Shown here: positions 23,666-38,134 of the stretch, piece after piece
Layout: every line of letters begins with the position of its first letter
Numbering within the stretch: position 1 is the stretch's first letter
Origin: Liolophura sinensis
Lineage: Eukaryota > Mollusca > Polyplacophora > Chitonida > Chitonidae
Assembly (NCBI RefSeq): GCF_032854445.1
Contig: NC_088295.1
Location: 38,491,385-38,555,384, forward strand
DNA: 64,000 nt
Direction of reading: 5' to 3'
Program-made: the position numbers and the translations under genes
Notes under the pieces: model-generated
Database searches by the model: none
The model's input: only the letters and a program-made list of their open reading frames with translations
What the model was told of the DNA's origin: nothing

Positions 23666-25097
23666 TTTTTATTTCCTAACTTTTATTATTCTCCGAGCTT
23701 TGGCGGCAATAAATGTTCAACGTCTCTCACTGGTGAGCTCTTGCATGGCGTCCAGCGACCACTTGCCTACGGCTTATATGACGTATGTCAGACGTGGGAG
23801 AGTTTACCAGTAACGTGTCATAGGTCGGTAGTATACACCCTGATACCAGTTGCTCCCCAAAACAATATTACTCGACATTGTAAAATTGAAAAATTCTGCA
23901 GTATGGCGTCAAGCAACAGTCAAGAAAATAATTAAATAAATCAAACGTCTTGTTGTATCAAATATTCTCCATGCCTATATACTTTTCTTACATTGATATC
24001 CTTTGGCGATGGAGCTTGTGTGTGCATATGTAAAAGCCATCACATTTATTATTAATAAATAGATTTTTCTCTCGAAATACTGGACAAAACCAGGCGCACC
24101 TTGTGCTGCGAGGCTGTCTAAGTTGTAACAGGTCTGTGAGATGGATTAAAAAATATATGACTTTCCATCTACACCAAATATGTAACCTACACGCCTTCTG
24201 TTTATTGATGTCGGCGCCCTAACCACGATACAACATACTAGGATAAACCTTCATATTTATAATTGATCATATTGGAATCACGCCGCCTTTTCTCGCCTAT
24301 AGGACTGTCATAGAGGCAAACTTTGCGCTACATGTTCGCATTGCAATATTTTATATTATGGACCGGGCTAACCAATTTACACACATTATTTGAGTACGGC
24401 GGCGAAAGTCAAGCTATCTGTTTTCCCCGGAGCTTTGTCTTTATACCACCCTCTTGCCAAGGAATCATACCTGTAGATGACAAGGGAGAATACTTTACGA
24501 GAAATGAATTTTCATGAGCCTGTATTAAACCCGGGCTCTTTCCTTATTACTCCGACTCGGCCAATATCTTTGTATTCATTAGTATGGCATATTTGGCAAA
24601 ATCCGATAGTAAATGTACCCAAATTGTATACTAGCCTTAAGGGATTCAAACATGGTGTATGGGCATCCGTTCGGTCAGCAACCCTTTTCTGTCGACCCGG
24701 GGACGTGAACTGCCTCCCAAACCCAGAATCTGTTTTCTACAACTTTACGAGATATTGAAACCATTCCACACACGTTTTCAATATTTGTTAACGTCAACCG
24801 CAAAACCTGGGCATGAAGTGACACATTAGTGGCATTGCTTGCGTCAAAGAATCCAAAGATCTTTCCATTGATGTGCACTTCCGGTCGACCGTAGCAACAA
24901 TTTAACTAAACGTGGGTTTTCAACACGGTGGCTAACGGTATATTTATTACCTGCTTGTCCGACTTGTTACGACACCATAGACCTATGCTACAAATAACCA
25001 GGAATTTGTGACACGGTAACCCCGGAGGTATAGCCAAATAGTCGAATCGTATCCATGCATACAGATTAAAACATGTTTTTGAGGAAGGCTTTTAACA

Positions 25098-25120
25098 ATA
25101 AATAAATAAATGAATAAATC
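25098..25120. repeat. (AATA)n tract
   Basis: Short AATAAATAAATAAATGAATAAAT run. Similar tails end SINE family A copies, and the preceding ggcttttaacaat could be a very degraded tip, but the body is not recognisable. Confidence 0.5.
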
Positions 25121-28100
25121 TTTGTACAATACACCAAGGATTTCATGTAGGCAAAGCTAAATTATTAGATCGGTGACAGATGGATTGAGAGGTTGGCCAA
25201 GGTTATGACTAAATAAATTGGATTTTATTAGACAGTTACACCCGCTTTCCCAATCCGTCTGTTATTAAAGTTGCACAGCTGTAACATGCCATTGACATCC
25301 AACATTCAAATTTACATTGTGCAGCTCTGAGTATTATAATAAATCTGCACTTTTTGTCAACAGTAAAGATCCATTTAGTTGTGACTACGGTGTGAAGATT
25401 CAGGAGAGAAGTTGCGTGGACAACACGTTCAGACTCACAGGAACGCCTTGCAATATTTGCATCATAAATACGATCAAAGAAATAGGCTCAGCTTTTTAAC
25501 CATTTAAAAAAGCTTCAGCCAGCAATGGACATTTCATTTCACTTCATAAACATTCTTAATTTGAATTTCTATTTTTCGTCAGAATCACTTTGAATATATT
25601 TTTGCTTTTTTCACTTCATCGATTCATTCATTGTTTTCCTTCTATTTAGCAACAAACTTGTAAACCTTGACGAATTTTTTATCCTTTCAAAACTTCAAGT
25701 TTTTCATTGATTTTACGTGAAAGACGACGGAACGAACTACTTTAGATATTCAGAGGGGAATTTGTGAGTTTGGGGTAGTATCTAAGTCTCTTCTGACTAC
25801 CTAAGCAGAACCAGACTCTGGTGTAGACCCGGCAGCAGAAATTAAATCTGAGACCAGATCCTCCGTCGAAGATCAACTCTTGGCTTATCAGAAAGGTCCA
25901 ACAAAGTGCTCTGGATAAACAGGTTTCTTGCCAGAAAGAGTACGTTAAATGAATTACTAGCTCCATTTATCGAGTTTTTGGAGTGAAGTGGGGAAAGTCC
26001 ATCAATTTTGTGAGGCATAGGGCCGCTTCTGACACGTATGGGTGCGCCTAATTGACAATAAGCCGTGTTAAGTCCAATGATTCCTGGATGGTGTTTGATT
26101 CGCTGATGAACCCGCTAACCTCATCCACACTTATGTCAATAGTTATAATTGATTCTTATGAAAAATTGACGTCGTTAGTCTAAGAGTCCTTCGTACAACT
26201 GGTCGTTTGCGACGAAATTTAAAACAGATACAGGTCATTGAAGTAGGACGCAGATAATCTGGACATAACCAATGTCAGTTGTCGACAAGGGCACAAATCA
26301 GAGCCGGTTGTCAGCACAAGATCCTCGACCAATTCGTTGTCTCATCTTCCGAATCCGGGTATAAGCAAACTGGTTTCACTGGGTGAAGAATGTCCGTTAC
26401 TTTAGTTATCGAACACTCACTCAGAATACCCTACAAATCTTTATGGGCACATATGGGCATCTGGTCATTGCCGTTTGGCCAATGCCAGCTGCGAAAGATA
26501 GAACGAACTGCCAAGATTTTGCTCAAAAGTGGTCCCCCAGAAGATCAAAGACCACATTAGGACATGAGTGAATAGATGGATTATTGAAAAAAAATTTCAG
26601 TAATAAGAGCTACAGCTGAAAAACTCACTGGCCGAAAGAAAGGCGAAATGAGTGGATGCATAACTTGACTGACTGAAGAATGAATAATCTCACGAAAGAA
26701 AAGAATAGAACTTAGTTACGGAATGGAAACAATACATAAACCACTGTATATAGTTTGGAAAGAATAAACCACAAGGGTCAAAGATGAAAAATGAAATTTA
26801 TCGATGGAATCAATGAATAAATATCATCGACTTAATAATGATATTATTAAGCGATTGGTCTAATGCTTGCAGAATAGGGCTGAAATCGCTCCTCGGGCTT
26901 ATGGAATAGTTCTTTGTAGGTTCCAGACGAGTGTACAAAAACTTCAATACTCACTGGATCAGCTGTAGTCTTGGTGATGAGGTATGGATTGCACAGGGTG
27001 AAAAAAGTTAAAGAAACTGAATCCCACCGTTGGAGGTGATAAACTTTAATCAATAAGGTAATCAGATGGCGTTATTGAAATGGGTCATGTCAAAGCAGTT
27101 GACGTGATTTTAAATCCAATTGAAGAAGATATGGGTACTTGAGCCGGATAGAAATTACACTTTCTACTCCTTGGTCATGGCCTTTGCTATAAAAAATGAA
27201 ATGGTGTTTGGATAAAAAGCTTAACGTAATTGCAGAAGGATTAGTGTGGCGGCTTCCCGTAGCTCAACATTCTCCACTTATCATTGGCTTCCTGACCTGT
27301 GTTTACGTTTATGATTTTAAACCAATATTTCAGCCTGTAGATTATTTTGGAATCATGCCAAATAGCCAAAGTATTTAACCACAACTCGCTGATCCCCGAT
27401 ATGTAGGGATTTGGGGATTTTTGACGACTGAGCCTCGGTAATTCTTACAAGTCACGTACTGGTATAATTTTGGAACTATTCCTTTATTGTCCTAGGTGGT
27501 ATGAGCGTAAAAACTTCAGGCCTTTAATACTCAAGCCCTTTCCTTCATCCTTCTTGGGTATGCAGTTCGAGTGCAATAGATCGCCTTTGGTTCATTTCAT
27601 GAGTGGATGCATTACCCAAGTTTCCTTATATCGACCATAAATGCATTTAGGATCCTTTGTATTCTCTAAGAATTGGCAGTGTATATAATTTGTTAGCGCT
27701 GTTACCGTGCTGAACATATCGGCTGAGTCTTTGACAAAGCTGACTGTCCGCAATCCAGTTTCTTTTGCAAAGAATCCTAAGAATCAGTGATCCAATACAT
27801 AGCCTCCGTAGTTTATGTGCCAACTAATGTAGAAGCCTATCCATTTAGGTGATTGCTAAGGCTGAGTGAGACTGATGTGGTTTGCACCAGGTTGTACTGG
27901 TTGAAAATACAAATGTACAGACACGATATTTAAAAAGATATCCTCGCAATGTACAATATCTGAAACCCACGGTTATATCCTATATCTGAATGGCCGACAG
28001 AGGTGAAGTGACATGTGTCGTAATTTACATTTCGGGTTCATCTTAGCTTGGGTTTCTTCGTTAGTTTTGAAATGTTACTCATCTAACGTGTATGGTTTCA

Positions 28101-30584
28101 GTACTTTCCTTGGGTAATATCCTTTACAAGTAATGCCTTCTCTAATTCAAACTTGGCTTCGTGATTGAAGACCTGCATGTCTTTCTGAACAAAAACATTT
28201 GAGTATTTTGTTGTTTTGACGTGGCCCATGGCAGAAAGATGATACATGTATAATGTTTAGCGTTAAGAAGGAGTGATGAATCTGCTGACAACATTACATT
28301 TCAGACCCTGCCCTCAAAGGTCGAGTAGAAGAACTGGCTAACATTTGCCGCAGGGTACTGCCATAAACGAGATTGTAGATTGTAATTTTCACACAGATAT
28401 CTAAAGATTGATATTAAAGCTTAATTTAAGCCTTGGTGGCCAATTAAAATCCAATGAAAATGTAATGGTACAAGTCGACAATTATAAGGTAACCACAAAT
28501 GGGTTGTGTGTCCCTTGAGTCATGTTTGATTCAAATTACAGGGTCCGTGATTGCAGTATAAAACTTCCCCAAGGGCCAGCAATTACTGAAACCGCCCTCA
28601 AAGTATTAAACTTGCAGGTTTTACTTTTTTTCAAATAATACTGCGATCTACAATTGGCACGTCGTTTGATAAAACTTCTTCCAAATCGTTAAATTTTTTA
28701 AGTTTAACGAGTTCGCTAATTTTCTAGGAGAGTACTTTTAATGTGTCATTCCCTTCTTTCTTTGTTCGAGATTCATTAAACTTAGCACCAACGTTACATT
28801 ATTTTGGAGTTCTGATTCTAAATATTCGAATGTACGTATTGTTATAAATATGACAGTGCGACTTTGAATAAATCTACGTTTATTTACTTTGCCAGATATA
28901 ATAACCTTAGTTAATTTTATGGAAAAGAAAACAATACATGTAGTTCTACTACTGTATGTTTGCATTAAAAGTATTGATACATAAACTAACGAAGATGTTT
29001 AGAATTTAAAAGAATGCATTCCACAAATTATGTAAACGCAATTTAAAGAAGCGTTGAAAAATGGTCCATGTACGCAAAACAGGAAACTACCGTTGAAAGG
29101 ACAGGGGATTCAAAAATGAAGCAATTTGATTAGTCTAAAATAGGACATTAGCTACGACGCTACGTGCATATAAATTCTGGTTAAAGGTGTAGAGGAGACT
29201 GTGGATTTATAACTGTATAAAGAGAGCATTTCCAACAAACAAGAGGCAGTCTTTTTTTAAATATTATTTAAGCCTATTGCTTTAAACGTAACAATTAACA
29301 TAGGAACTCCAAGGTGAATTGATTCTCTTGAACTCTTGCGGATTAAAACGCATGATTCATTTTTTTTCTAATTCTTCCATTTTTTGTAAAGCATAATGGA
29401 AGTCTGGTAACATTACGCAGAATTCAAAAAGCAATATAACATAATCACACCGAGTTTGACAGAAGAAAATCTCTTGGAAAACAAATGGTAAGAGAGGTAC
29501 GAAATAATTGTGGATGTCTCTTTCACACAAGCTGAAAGTATTATTGAAGTTTTTAGGCTTACGACAGGTGCTAGATAAGCAAGGATTAGAAAATTACACT
29601 GTCAGATCACTTATTTTGATCTTTTTTTAACTTGTAACTTAACAAATGATGTGAAAATAGAAACATAGATAAAAATCAATGGTTTGCATATTAAATAACC
29701 ATGTATGAACAAGAACGACTTGTTTAAAACATCTTTGAAATGGCTAGACATTCAAACGGGCTCTTAGCAAAAGTGTTTATATTTTAAAGAAATAATTTTC
29801 GTTATTTCAAATTTGTGCCACCATAAAAGAAAATCATTTTCAGTGCTTTTTACACCCATAATCGTTTTCTGTAAGATTTCCTCTCGGTTCGAGGAGCATA
29901 TATTCAAAATGGAAAATGCTTGGCATACAATGGTCCACCGGTATAGCTGAGTTCATGGCTCTTCGTTGTGTATACTTACTTTGAAAAAAGGTTTAGAACA
30001 CTGTAACCGTCTCAGTGAATGAATTTAAGATCATGTAAACAAATAGTCTGAACATTAAACATCTAAGTGTACACATGCTTTGTTGAAAGTCGCACATCGA
30101 AGTTTTACAGTGACAAGCGGCGTGGTGTAGAGTGTGTTACATGGTGTAGTAATTAATACTCTATAGTGTAGCATGGAGAGCTCAATCAGAGCAGCGACGA
30201 CAGTGCGATATTTGGCAAATTGTCACACTCAACCGGTAAAATCCAGTAGTGATACACGAAAATGACGTGTTACGTGTTTAATCGTGACAGCATATTATTG
30301 TTTAATACTCGCTTTGAACACTACCCGGCGATGCCCCAGGCTAAAACCCACACTCTAACTGGTCTAACTGAAATGGGCAAGATTCCTTTACACATACTCT
30401 CGTAGAATCCCTTGTCTTCTGCGTTGTCTTGGTAATGTCCAGTCGAAATTCTAGTGGTGAAACAGTTTAAAGGTTTGAGCACTTAGCTGATTTACACTGC
30501 TGAACCGGTAATATTTGGAACTTTTTAACTGTGCGCCACTGGGCGTATTGTAATGCGAGATGAAGTGTACTATAATATTGTCCA

Positions 30585-31192
30585 CAATACGTCTATTTCT
30601 TTTAGCCAATCGTCTATATTTAGTTGTGTGTAAAACTAGTCATACTAGCTACCAAAATTGCCTTCAGTCATATCCACGTGTAAGCTCTACACATGGATAT
30701 GTTGGAAGTCCATATTCTTTTACAGAAGATGCAGTTCGAACGCTTGTAGTTTATGATCTCACTGCAGTAAAGTTTTCGAGCTGGATACCTTGCAAGCTAT
30801 ACTATCAGTTTTGTTGTAAGAACAATGAAGTCCATTCGCTGAAACAGTAGTGTAGGCTGTGTTACTGCGAGGAGTTTGGTCTAACTGCATGTTGGTGCAG
30901 CTACTGTAAACCAAATTACTCTCCGCGCCCATTGTCGTTTGTTTTTTAACAAGTATTACGTCATCCGAGGCAATGAGTTCTTGGTGTTGAACCTAGGCTT
31001 ATGGAGTTTAACAATATGAATTAGAAAAAGCGTTCTAGTAGCATTTCCCTTACAATAATAACGTACAACACATCAATGTGTAGAGCAAGTGTTGTTACGT
31101 ATCACTAACGAAGGGCAATTTTGGTAGAGGGTACGACTGATTTTACTGATAGTTGAATACAGGCGGCAGGCTAAAAAAAAATAGACTGTAGT
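30585..31192. mobile_element. Long-TIR non-autonomous DNA element, copy B
   Basis: The left end (30587-30623, gtctatttcttttagccaat) and right end (31155-31190) are inverted repeats of each other. The pairing continues inward to about 30705, where gctctacacatggatatg faces the reverse of the segment near 31080. The right half is collinear with 7020-7368 of copy A (attactctcc, aatgtgtagagc, gtgttgttacg, gactgattttac). There is no transposase. An open frame inside (30560-30850) is not a recognisable protein. Confidence 0.75.
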
Positions 31193-31242
31193 TAGAGATT
31201 CTCACAGGTAAATTCATAACCGGGCACTAAACAATGAAATAG

Positions 31243-31374
31243 CATTTGTTGCTGTGTCGCTAGGAGCTCAGCACCGAAAGATAAGAGTAAGTAAACGCGA
31301 CTGGTTGACCTGATGTCAGTATAATGTGACTGGGTGGGGTGTCATGCCTGGTGTTCTTCTCGCTACCCGCAGGC
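31243..31374 (+). mobile_element. SINE family B, internal fragment
   Basis: It contains the gagctcagcaccg and gtcagtataatgtgactggg blocks and gtggggtgtcatgcctggtg. It lacks both the tRNA head and the 3' tip. Confidence 0.7.
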
Positions 31375-31656
31375 GTCACTTCCGAATAAGTCTTCTTCGT
31401 GATGTAACCAAAGATCTGACAAACAAGGCTCAGTGCGATACGTATGTTAAATACCCTGTGTTACGCCACCTTTTAAGTTTTAACAACTCTAAATTGAGCG
31501 AAGCACACTTTACAGTCCTGTATTTCTGCCACCAGTATGTGTATTTAAATTTTACACAGTACGATAACCACACATTGCTACCTTACCGACACAGGAAAAA
31601 TACAATTAAAAAAAAAGAAAAGAAATAAAGTTACACGAAACTACTAATGACGTTTC

Positions 31657-31852
31657 CAGCGTAATAACGCAGGAGTCTCTCACCAATGCGGTCGCTGTGA
31701 GTTCAAGTCCAGCTCATGCTGGTTTTCTCTCCGGTCGTAAGTGGGAAGGTCTTTCAGCAACCTGCGGATGGTCATGGGTTTCCCCCGGGCTCTGCCTGAT
31801 TCCCTTCCACCATAATGCTTACCGCCGTCGTGAAATATTCTTGAGTACGGCG
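31657..31852 (+). mobile_element. SINE family A, forward member of a tail-to-tail pair
   Basis: It begins within the tRNA-like head (gagttcaagtccagctc, B box, near 31700), runs through the whole body and stops at gagtacggcg, just before the last bases of the tip. It is immediately joined to an inverted family A copy. Confidence 0.85.
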
Positions 31853-31980
31853 TATTTATTTATTTGATTGGTTTCCATGCCATACTCAAAAGCACATATA
31901 TTTTTTACAATGGTGGCCAGTATTATGATAGGAGGGAAAACAGTCAGGGCCTTGGGAAACCCACAAACATCCAGAGGTTC
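31853..31980 (-). mobile_element. SINE family A, reverse member of a tail-to-tail pair
   Basis: Its AAATA tail (31853-31865 on the minus strand) abuts the 3' end of the forward copy. The body is readable to about 31980, where it is 5'-truncated. It is more diverged than its partner. Confidence 0.8.
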
Positions 31981-34900
31981 ATCTTCAAATGAAAATTCGT
32001 AGATACAAAGACGAAGTTTTTTGTAAAATTTCAAATGACGCCATAACTCAGTATTCCTGTGTGTTGCATGCCGATGTTGTTGACTTGCCTGTGTCATGGC
32101 GGTATAATGATCGTACGCGTGTACTAATTCACCTTACTGGGCGACCATCTGCTGCACATTTTACAACCAGCATTGTTGTTTAATTAACACTAGAGGTAAT
32201 TACAAGCTGCTGGCTAATCGCATGGCATTACGTGGATTGCCCTCTAAATGAGTGAAAGTCTTGTCAATGGCTTTTGTGAATACAGAACAACAGAGCGTGC
32301 AATGGTTTAATCACAAAATGGCATGCCCAGCGGCGTTTAACGGTTAAATACCCTGTGTTACGCTACCAGACCTTTCTAGACGTTGTTCGTACGCACTGGG
32401 TCTAACGTTATTGATCTGCTATATAAGTTCAACTCGTTGAACTTCTACAAATATGATACATCCGATAGCAACGCGTGTGTAAATACAGTAAACTCCAGTG
32501 CAAAGCGGAACGGAATACAACTCCCTCAACACGAGGAAGCCGGTTGGTTGTGCTTCAGACAACGCATGCGTGCCCTGTGAAGCTCCACCAGCGAAAGACG
32601 CCGAATCCACTCATGTCATGACTCTTAACTTTTTACGGAAAGGCTGCACTTGATTACTCATTACTTTTTGTGGGAGTCTTTGTGGCGTGTTCAAATGGCG
32701 GTAACTCCCAGCACGCCACCGACATAAGTAATGACATTTCACAACAAAAGACACAGAGATAGCATAACAGATTCAAAGCAACCAGAGAACAAAAGCAGTT
32801 TGATTAAAAATGTGTAATACACCCTTTCTCAAAATGTTCCCCCTTAAAAATTATTTTCCAGTAGAGACATTCGGATCCAAGTACATCGACACCAGGCTAG
32901 GAATATTAACGGAAAATAGATCTACTGGCGTGACCTCCACATAAATAGTATGTATTTTTAAATGCTTCCATGGAGATGCGGAAAATTAGCGAGTTCCTGT
33001 TACGGACCATTTCATAATGTGAACTTTTTGTGAAAACAGCCGATGTGTACCAGTATGCAGTATTTGTCTGGCAGAGTTGTACTTAATTCTAAACTCACAG
33101 AACTCGCATCCGTCTTGAACAAAGAGGCCGAAAACAGTTATTTCGGTGTTGTGTGCTGATGTAATACACAAGCTCTGCAGGGTTACAGCTGTTAACTATG
33201 TTATTTGATTGTGATTTGGACCAATTTCAGTAAACCAGCCAGTTTCCCATTGTATCTGGGCAATTAGGCGTCTTTTCAATGTAAAGAAGTAGTCATTATG
33301 AATTGGACTGGTCAATTGGGCTTTTTATGACTGTTAAAAGCGACCGTTATTCTTTACAGCATAGCCTGAGGTTCATTGGACAATGAAAAGGTGATTGCTG
33401 TTACATGGTAGACTGTCTGCAGCCATTGGTTTGTGCTAGCATCACGATTAGTGAGTTTCAACCTGGCCCAGGTGTTTAATGTTACTGGATGTTTCTTGGA
33501 TGTCGCACATATTTCTTGTTGAGGACAAAAATCACAGGCACTTGATTTCCATAGAAGCTGATGCAATCTCTCCGACAGTAGGCAGCGAGCGCGAGTGGTA
33601 TTGTGGGATGTCGCTACAAAGCTAAGTGAATTATAATACCGAGTGAGGCGAATGGCTGGACGCTCTGTGAGTTAGCGAGATCTTAAGTAACAGCAGAGGC
33701 AGTAACTGTGAGCTCTTGTCGCCCGTTATACCGTTACATCGATTACGTTTCTCTGATCGTTCGTGCGAAAATCCCAGCGGTTGCCCCCCTCCCTGCCTAT
33801 TCCCGAGGCCTAATTTAATTGATTATAGCAATCGAAATGCCAATGTCATCACATTGGTTAATGCAAAGCTATGTCCCAGTACACTGGTTAGGTATCAAAT
33901 TTCAAGGCAAGCTTCTACGCCACCACCCGCCTTATCTTGCAGGCAATAATCAGTGTTTGGCTTCGAAATATACAGATTGAAATTACTATTCACATGCGAA
34001 AGGACTATTTTATTTTTTAGAGCTTTAATTCTCCAATATCGATGTTTTTTTCGTGTGTGGGGGGATATTGGTTTACATTACTTGCACATACTATATCGAT
34101 TTTGACATACTCCAATGTGTAAATAATTCCATTGCGAAATTCTTGTCATTCAACTCCTTATTCGTCTAAGACACTTTTTTCTCTGATTTTTTGATAAATT
34201 ACAATCCTCATTCCATTCATCACAATAGCCGTAAGTCGGACCGATGGCTTGTTAACCATCCTCGTTATCCATATTGACATTATCATGTCCATAAAGGTAT
34301 CCAGCCGGCAATCTCAGAAGTCTGCAAGTCTGTCTTCTACTCCCTCAGGATAGCTGTTTGGAAAGGCTTTTCATTCATAGGGAGAAACAAATTTGCTCAT
34401 GGATATAAGGCGAATGTTGTCAGTGGAGTATACCTGCCACAGTCACTTGGTCCACGAGTTTTCAGAAGGTCCCCGAATAACTGAAGGAGATGAGACGTGC
34501 ACAGGTCCTCAGTTCATCAATCTATTTCAGCCATCTTGCCCTTCTTTCCATCGAAATAAAATTAACATAAATCTTACTCATAGTACGCATTGTTACTGCA
34601 TTAAATAAAATAGTTGTGTTTCCGAGCGCACCGCTTTCTCAAACAACCCTCATGGCTTATCTTACTTTGTGATATATAATTTATCTATTGAGTGATTATT
34701 GCTAAACTCAAAAATATGTTTCGAACTTTGCCAAATTTATCGCAGAGATGTTCAAAGTATGTCATATAGTAAAGACAAGTACTCTCCAACTAATCGCATG
34801 TAACATCGGAGATATTTGAATTTCGTGTGTATTTACTTTCGTATTGGATGCAACTATTGTGTTTAGTTCGATCGGTTAAAACTACCAAAACCCAAGCATC

Positions 34901-37149
34901 GTGTATCTTAAAACTGAACACGTCTGTGAAAAATGTAGGTTCACTTCAATATGTTCAGAACTGGTTGCATGTTGAGGGCCATTAAAGGAGAACAAAACTA
35001 CTCGGAGCAATATCAATGTTTTAGCTTGCGTGACTTCACGAAGTAGTTGCCTGTTCTTTGTTGGAAATGTAGGCGTCTGTTAATGTCCGGTATGACTTAA
35101 ATACCGAGACGTGAATGCCAATCTCAACAATGCCAGTCTCAACAATGGCCTCTTAAAGAATTAAACGGATTTGAAATTCTACAAGAGATACATTTTTCAA
35201 GCATTTTATCTGATAAATTGTACGTCTACGAAGACTTCCACGTCTCGTAATAATCTTATCGAGTCAAGATTTGGAAAAATGGTCATTGCCTAAGTTTTAG
35301 TTTGCCCATGGCTGCTAAATCATCTCAGACTGAACAAGAATCTCGTCTTCACTGTTATCTGATACACGCAATATTCAGTGAACAGAAACAGAAGAACGAG
35401 CTCCTGCAAAAACCAGATGGTACATGGTAATAGATATAGATTCATCATTCTATCTTCTTATTACCTCAAAGCAAAGTATTTTTGCGTTTTCTGACTCTCA
35501 GCCCGAGTCATTAGCCACATGTTACGTAATACTAAATGGTGAGAACCATTTATTGGCCCTAGATGATTTGAATCACCACTTGGCATTTGTGACAAATTTA
35601 ATAAACGGAATGAAAAATTTCACAGTTCAATATGGCAACTGTCGAATCAACTGACGATGGAAAACAGAAAACAAGTTCTAAACCTAATACATATCTGTGG
35701 GAAATCCTAAAGGAACTGTTGGAAGGCTTTTAGATCAATTTTTCCATTGAACACTGAACGTGCCAGTTCTTATTCTCTTCATCAATGATTCTATCCATAT
35801 CTAATATAAGACATTGTTCGTTGCTTTCAATTCCATTTCTATTGTGAATGTATGATTTCTAGTCATATCTACTCTTGGATCCAGTTACTAATCAGTACCA
35901 TGTAAGTCGGCTGATTAATGTTAACAATGCTCTGGTCGTGAAATCCTCTTGTTCATTTTTTCATAAAATAAAAAATTCCTAAAACTACTAAATCGATCCT
36001 ATCGTCTATGTCATTTACATATATTCGTTACTTCGTTATTACAGAAGATCCACAGCTGCTTGTTGTCTATGTCTGTTTAGAGGTTTACAAAATACAGAAG
36101 CGACAGTTTATTGTCTTGTCTTATTTTTACGTAGAAAACTTCTTGTCAGTGCCCTGTGTGTATTTGTCTCGAAGTCGTAAAGGGCCACTGAATGGATATT
36201 CCTAGAGTGTGATGGTAAAGAAAATTTACGAGATGGCGTTCGCACGTAAATGTGTTCCTCGTGTCTTGACAACAATTCTTTCTTTCTGTCAGACGAAAGA
36301 AATAGCAATAATTTGCTAAGATCTACCGAAGGCTATCCTAAAGAAAAAACGTATTTTTTGTTGCAAAGGCGTTCCGGCGCCTGTCAATGTGTAGGCGAAT
36401 TATCTGGCTGCAAGAAAAATGGTGGCAAGCAAAACGAATGCATCTAGTATCGTAGAGGGCGCAAAACGTAGCCCCATGTTGCCGCTAATAATTACATAGC
36501 TTTGAAATAAATCACTTTCCAGTGATTTAAAAGCATGTTTCGCTTTGGGGCCTCCGTTATTTATCTCCGAACCTGAGCAAAATCTAATGAATTTTCAAGG
36601 GTAGCTGTGTACTGGGAATGGCTTTGTAACCGACAACAAGTACAAGCAATGTGAACGTGTTTTCAGACTTGTACGAATTTTACGTGGAGCACATGACCAA
36701 AGTTGTTGTTGTTGTAAAGTGTAACGGCATCACATATAGGGTAACTATCAAAGCTTTGAAAATCAAAGGCCTGGGCAGACAAAGAATTTAATTAGTCCCA
36801 TCAATTTGCATGGACACAGCATCCGTTCTGTCGCCTCTAGCAATCATCCTCGCCATACTGGAATGCTTTTAATAACCAATTTACAACGCAAGCAGACAAT
36901 TCCACGCATCATTGCGCCAATTACGGACGCTCAGAGGAGAATTCTGTGAATTGAAGTATAAAGCACGGTCCAGACGTTCGAGATATTGCAATCAGGCAAG
37001 TCCTAATTCACTGAGAGGACAAATAATGGACATGTGCGCCTTCCGGAGGTGTATGGGTCTCTACATGTAGTTCAGGGTGGCTTACCATTCTCAGGAATGC
37101 ATCCAGTACTGTTACACAGCCTTGGACTCCCGAGACAAAAGCCCTCGCT

Positions 37150-37225
37150 GAGTGGGTCATCTACTGGGGTGTCCCGGAAGCGACTAACTTTTGACCAGCA
37201 AGGTCGCGCGTTCGAATCCACGTAG
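37150..37225 (+). other. tRNA-like fragment, weak
   Basis: A B-box-like gcgttcgaatccacg lies at 37206-37220, but no convincing A box or cloverleaf surrounds it. It may be the remains of another tRNA-derived SINE. Confidence 0.25.
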
Positions 37226-38134
37226 TCCTAGCTCAACTACCACTTTGCCAAGGAGGCTTGTAAGGTATTTGATCATGTGCGGTAATCACTTTACCCAAAA
37301 ACCTGAGCACCGTCAGGGAGGGGAAATATTCTCCGTGCAAATATATAATTGCAAGAACACTTGTAGTAGCTGTTCCACTGAATGGTTTGATGGCTGTCTT
37401 TACATGGTATAGCAAAACTACCCATTTGCAAGATATTTTTACGATGAGGTGCGCAAAAACAATTTTACATGATGTGTAGCCATCGTGTTCATCAAGAGAA
37501 AGCCTCAGAACTTAGACCACCACTTCAATGTATTTGCCTTTGTCCAGTTTTGGTTCTTTCCGTTTTATTTTAATTCATTGGTCTTTTTCAAACAATTTGT
37601 GCAACTGAACATTGGCATAAATACTTAAATTTTTCTGAACAGCAAAAGATATATTTGATGCCATTCTGGGCATTGTCCACAAGGATTGATGTTGAATATC
37701 ACACATCGTAAGCATTTTTCTTTGAAATTTGCGTATATTGTCAAGAAAAATATTTCACAAACTCAGAAAAAATGCTCTTTAGGATGTACGTCACTCAAGA
37801 AACTCACAAGCACACAGAAATCTCGGCAAAACCTTTCACAAAAATTACCTGGTCTTCAAGTTATAATTATATGTTCGTTTGGTACCATAGTATGGCTTTC
37901 AATCTAATGTCCCCAGTTTTTCTGGAGCTTGTTCCACTCACAAAGAATATGAGATAAAGATAATATATATGTGTAGTGCATGTTGCCTTTCGTTAGATAC
38001 AGACTGAATTGAAAGCATGAATAGCCATTTTCATAGCCTAATGTATGGGCAATGCTGGTTGTTGTTGTGGTCGATTCAGAACCATTCACCCAATCGCTCC
38101 TAGCAAAGACGGCGTGTGAACCATTGTTTCCATT

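Noticed and set aside
26831-26851. Palindrome cttaataat..attattaag
   Set aside because: Nine-base AT-only arms are common by chance in AT-rich DNA.
24675-33566. Idea that several minus-strand frames (24.7, 33.0, 33.4, 49.3, 50.9 kb) are repeats of one beta-sandwich domain
   Set aside because: The resemblance is limited to hydrophobic patterning. I found no consistent nucleotide or residue alignment, so it is likely pattern-seeking.
36300-36350. 15-base match (taccgaaggctatcc) to the minus strand of the 0.4-kb block
   Set aside because: Flanking similarity is weak, and a few 15-base matches are expected by chance in a window this size.
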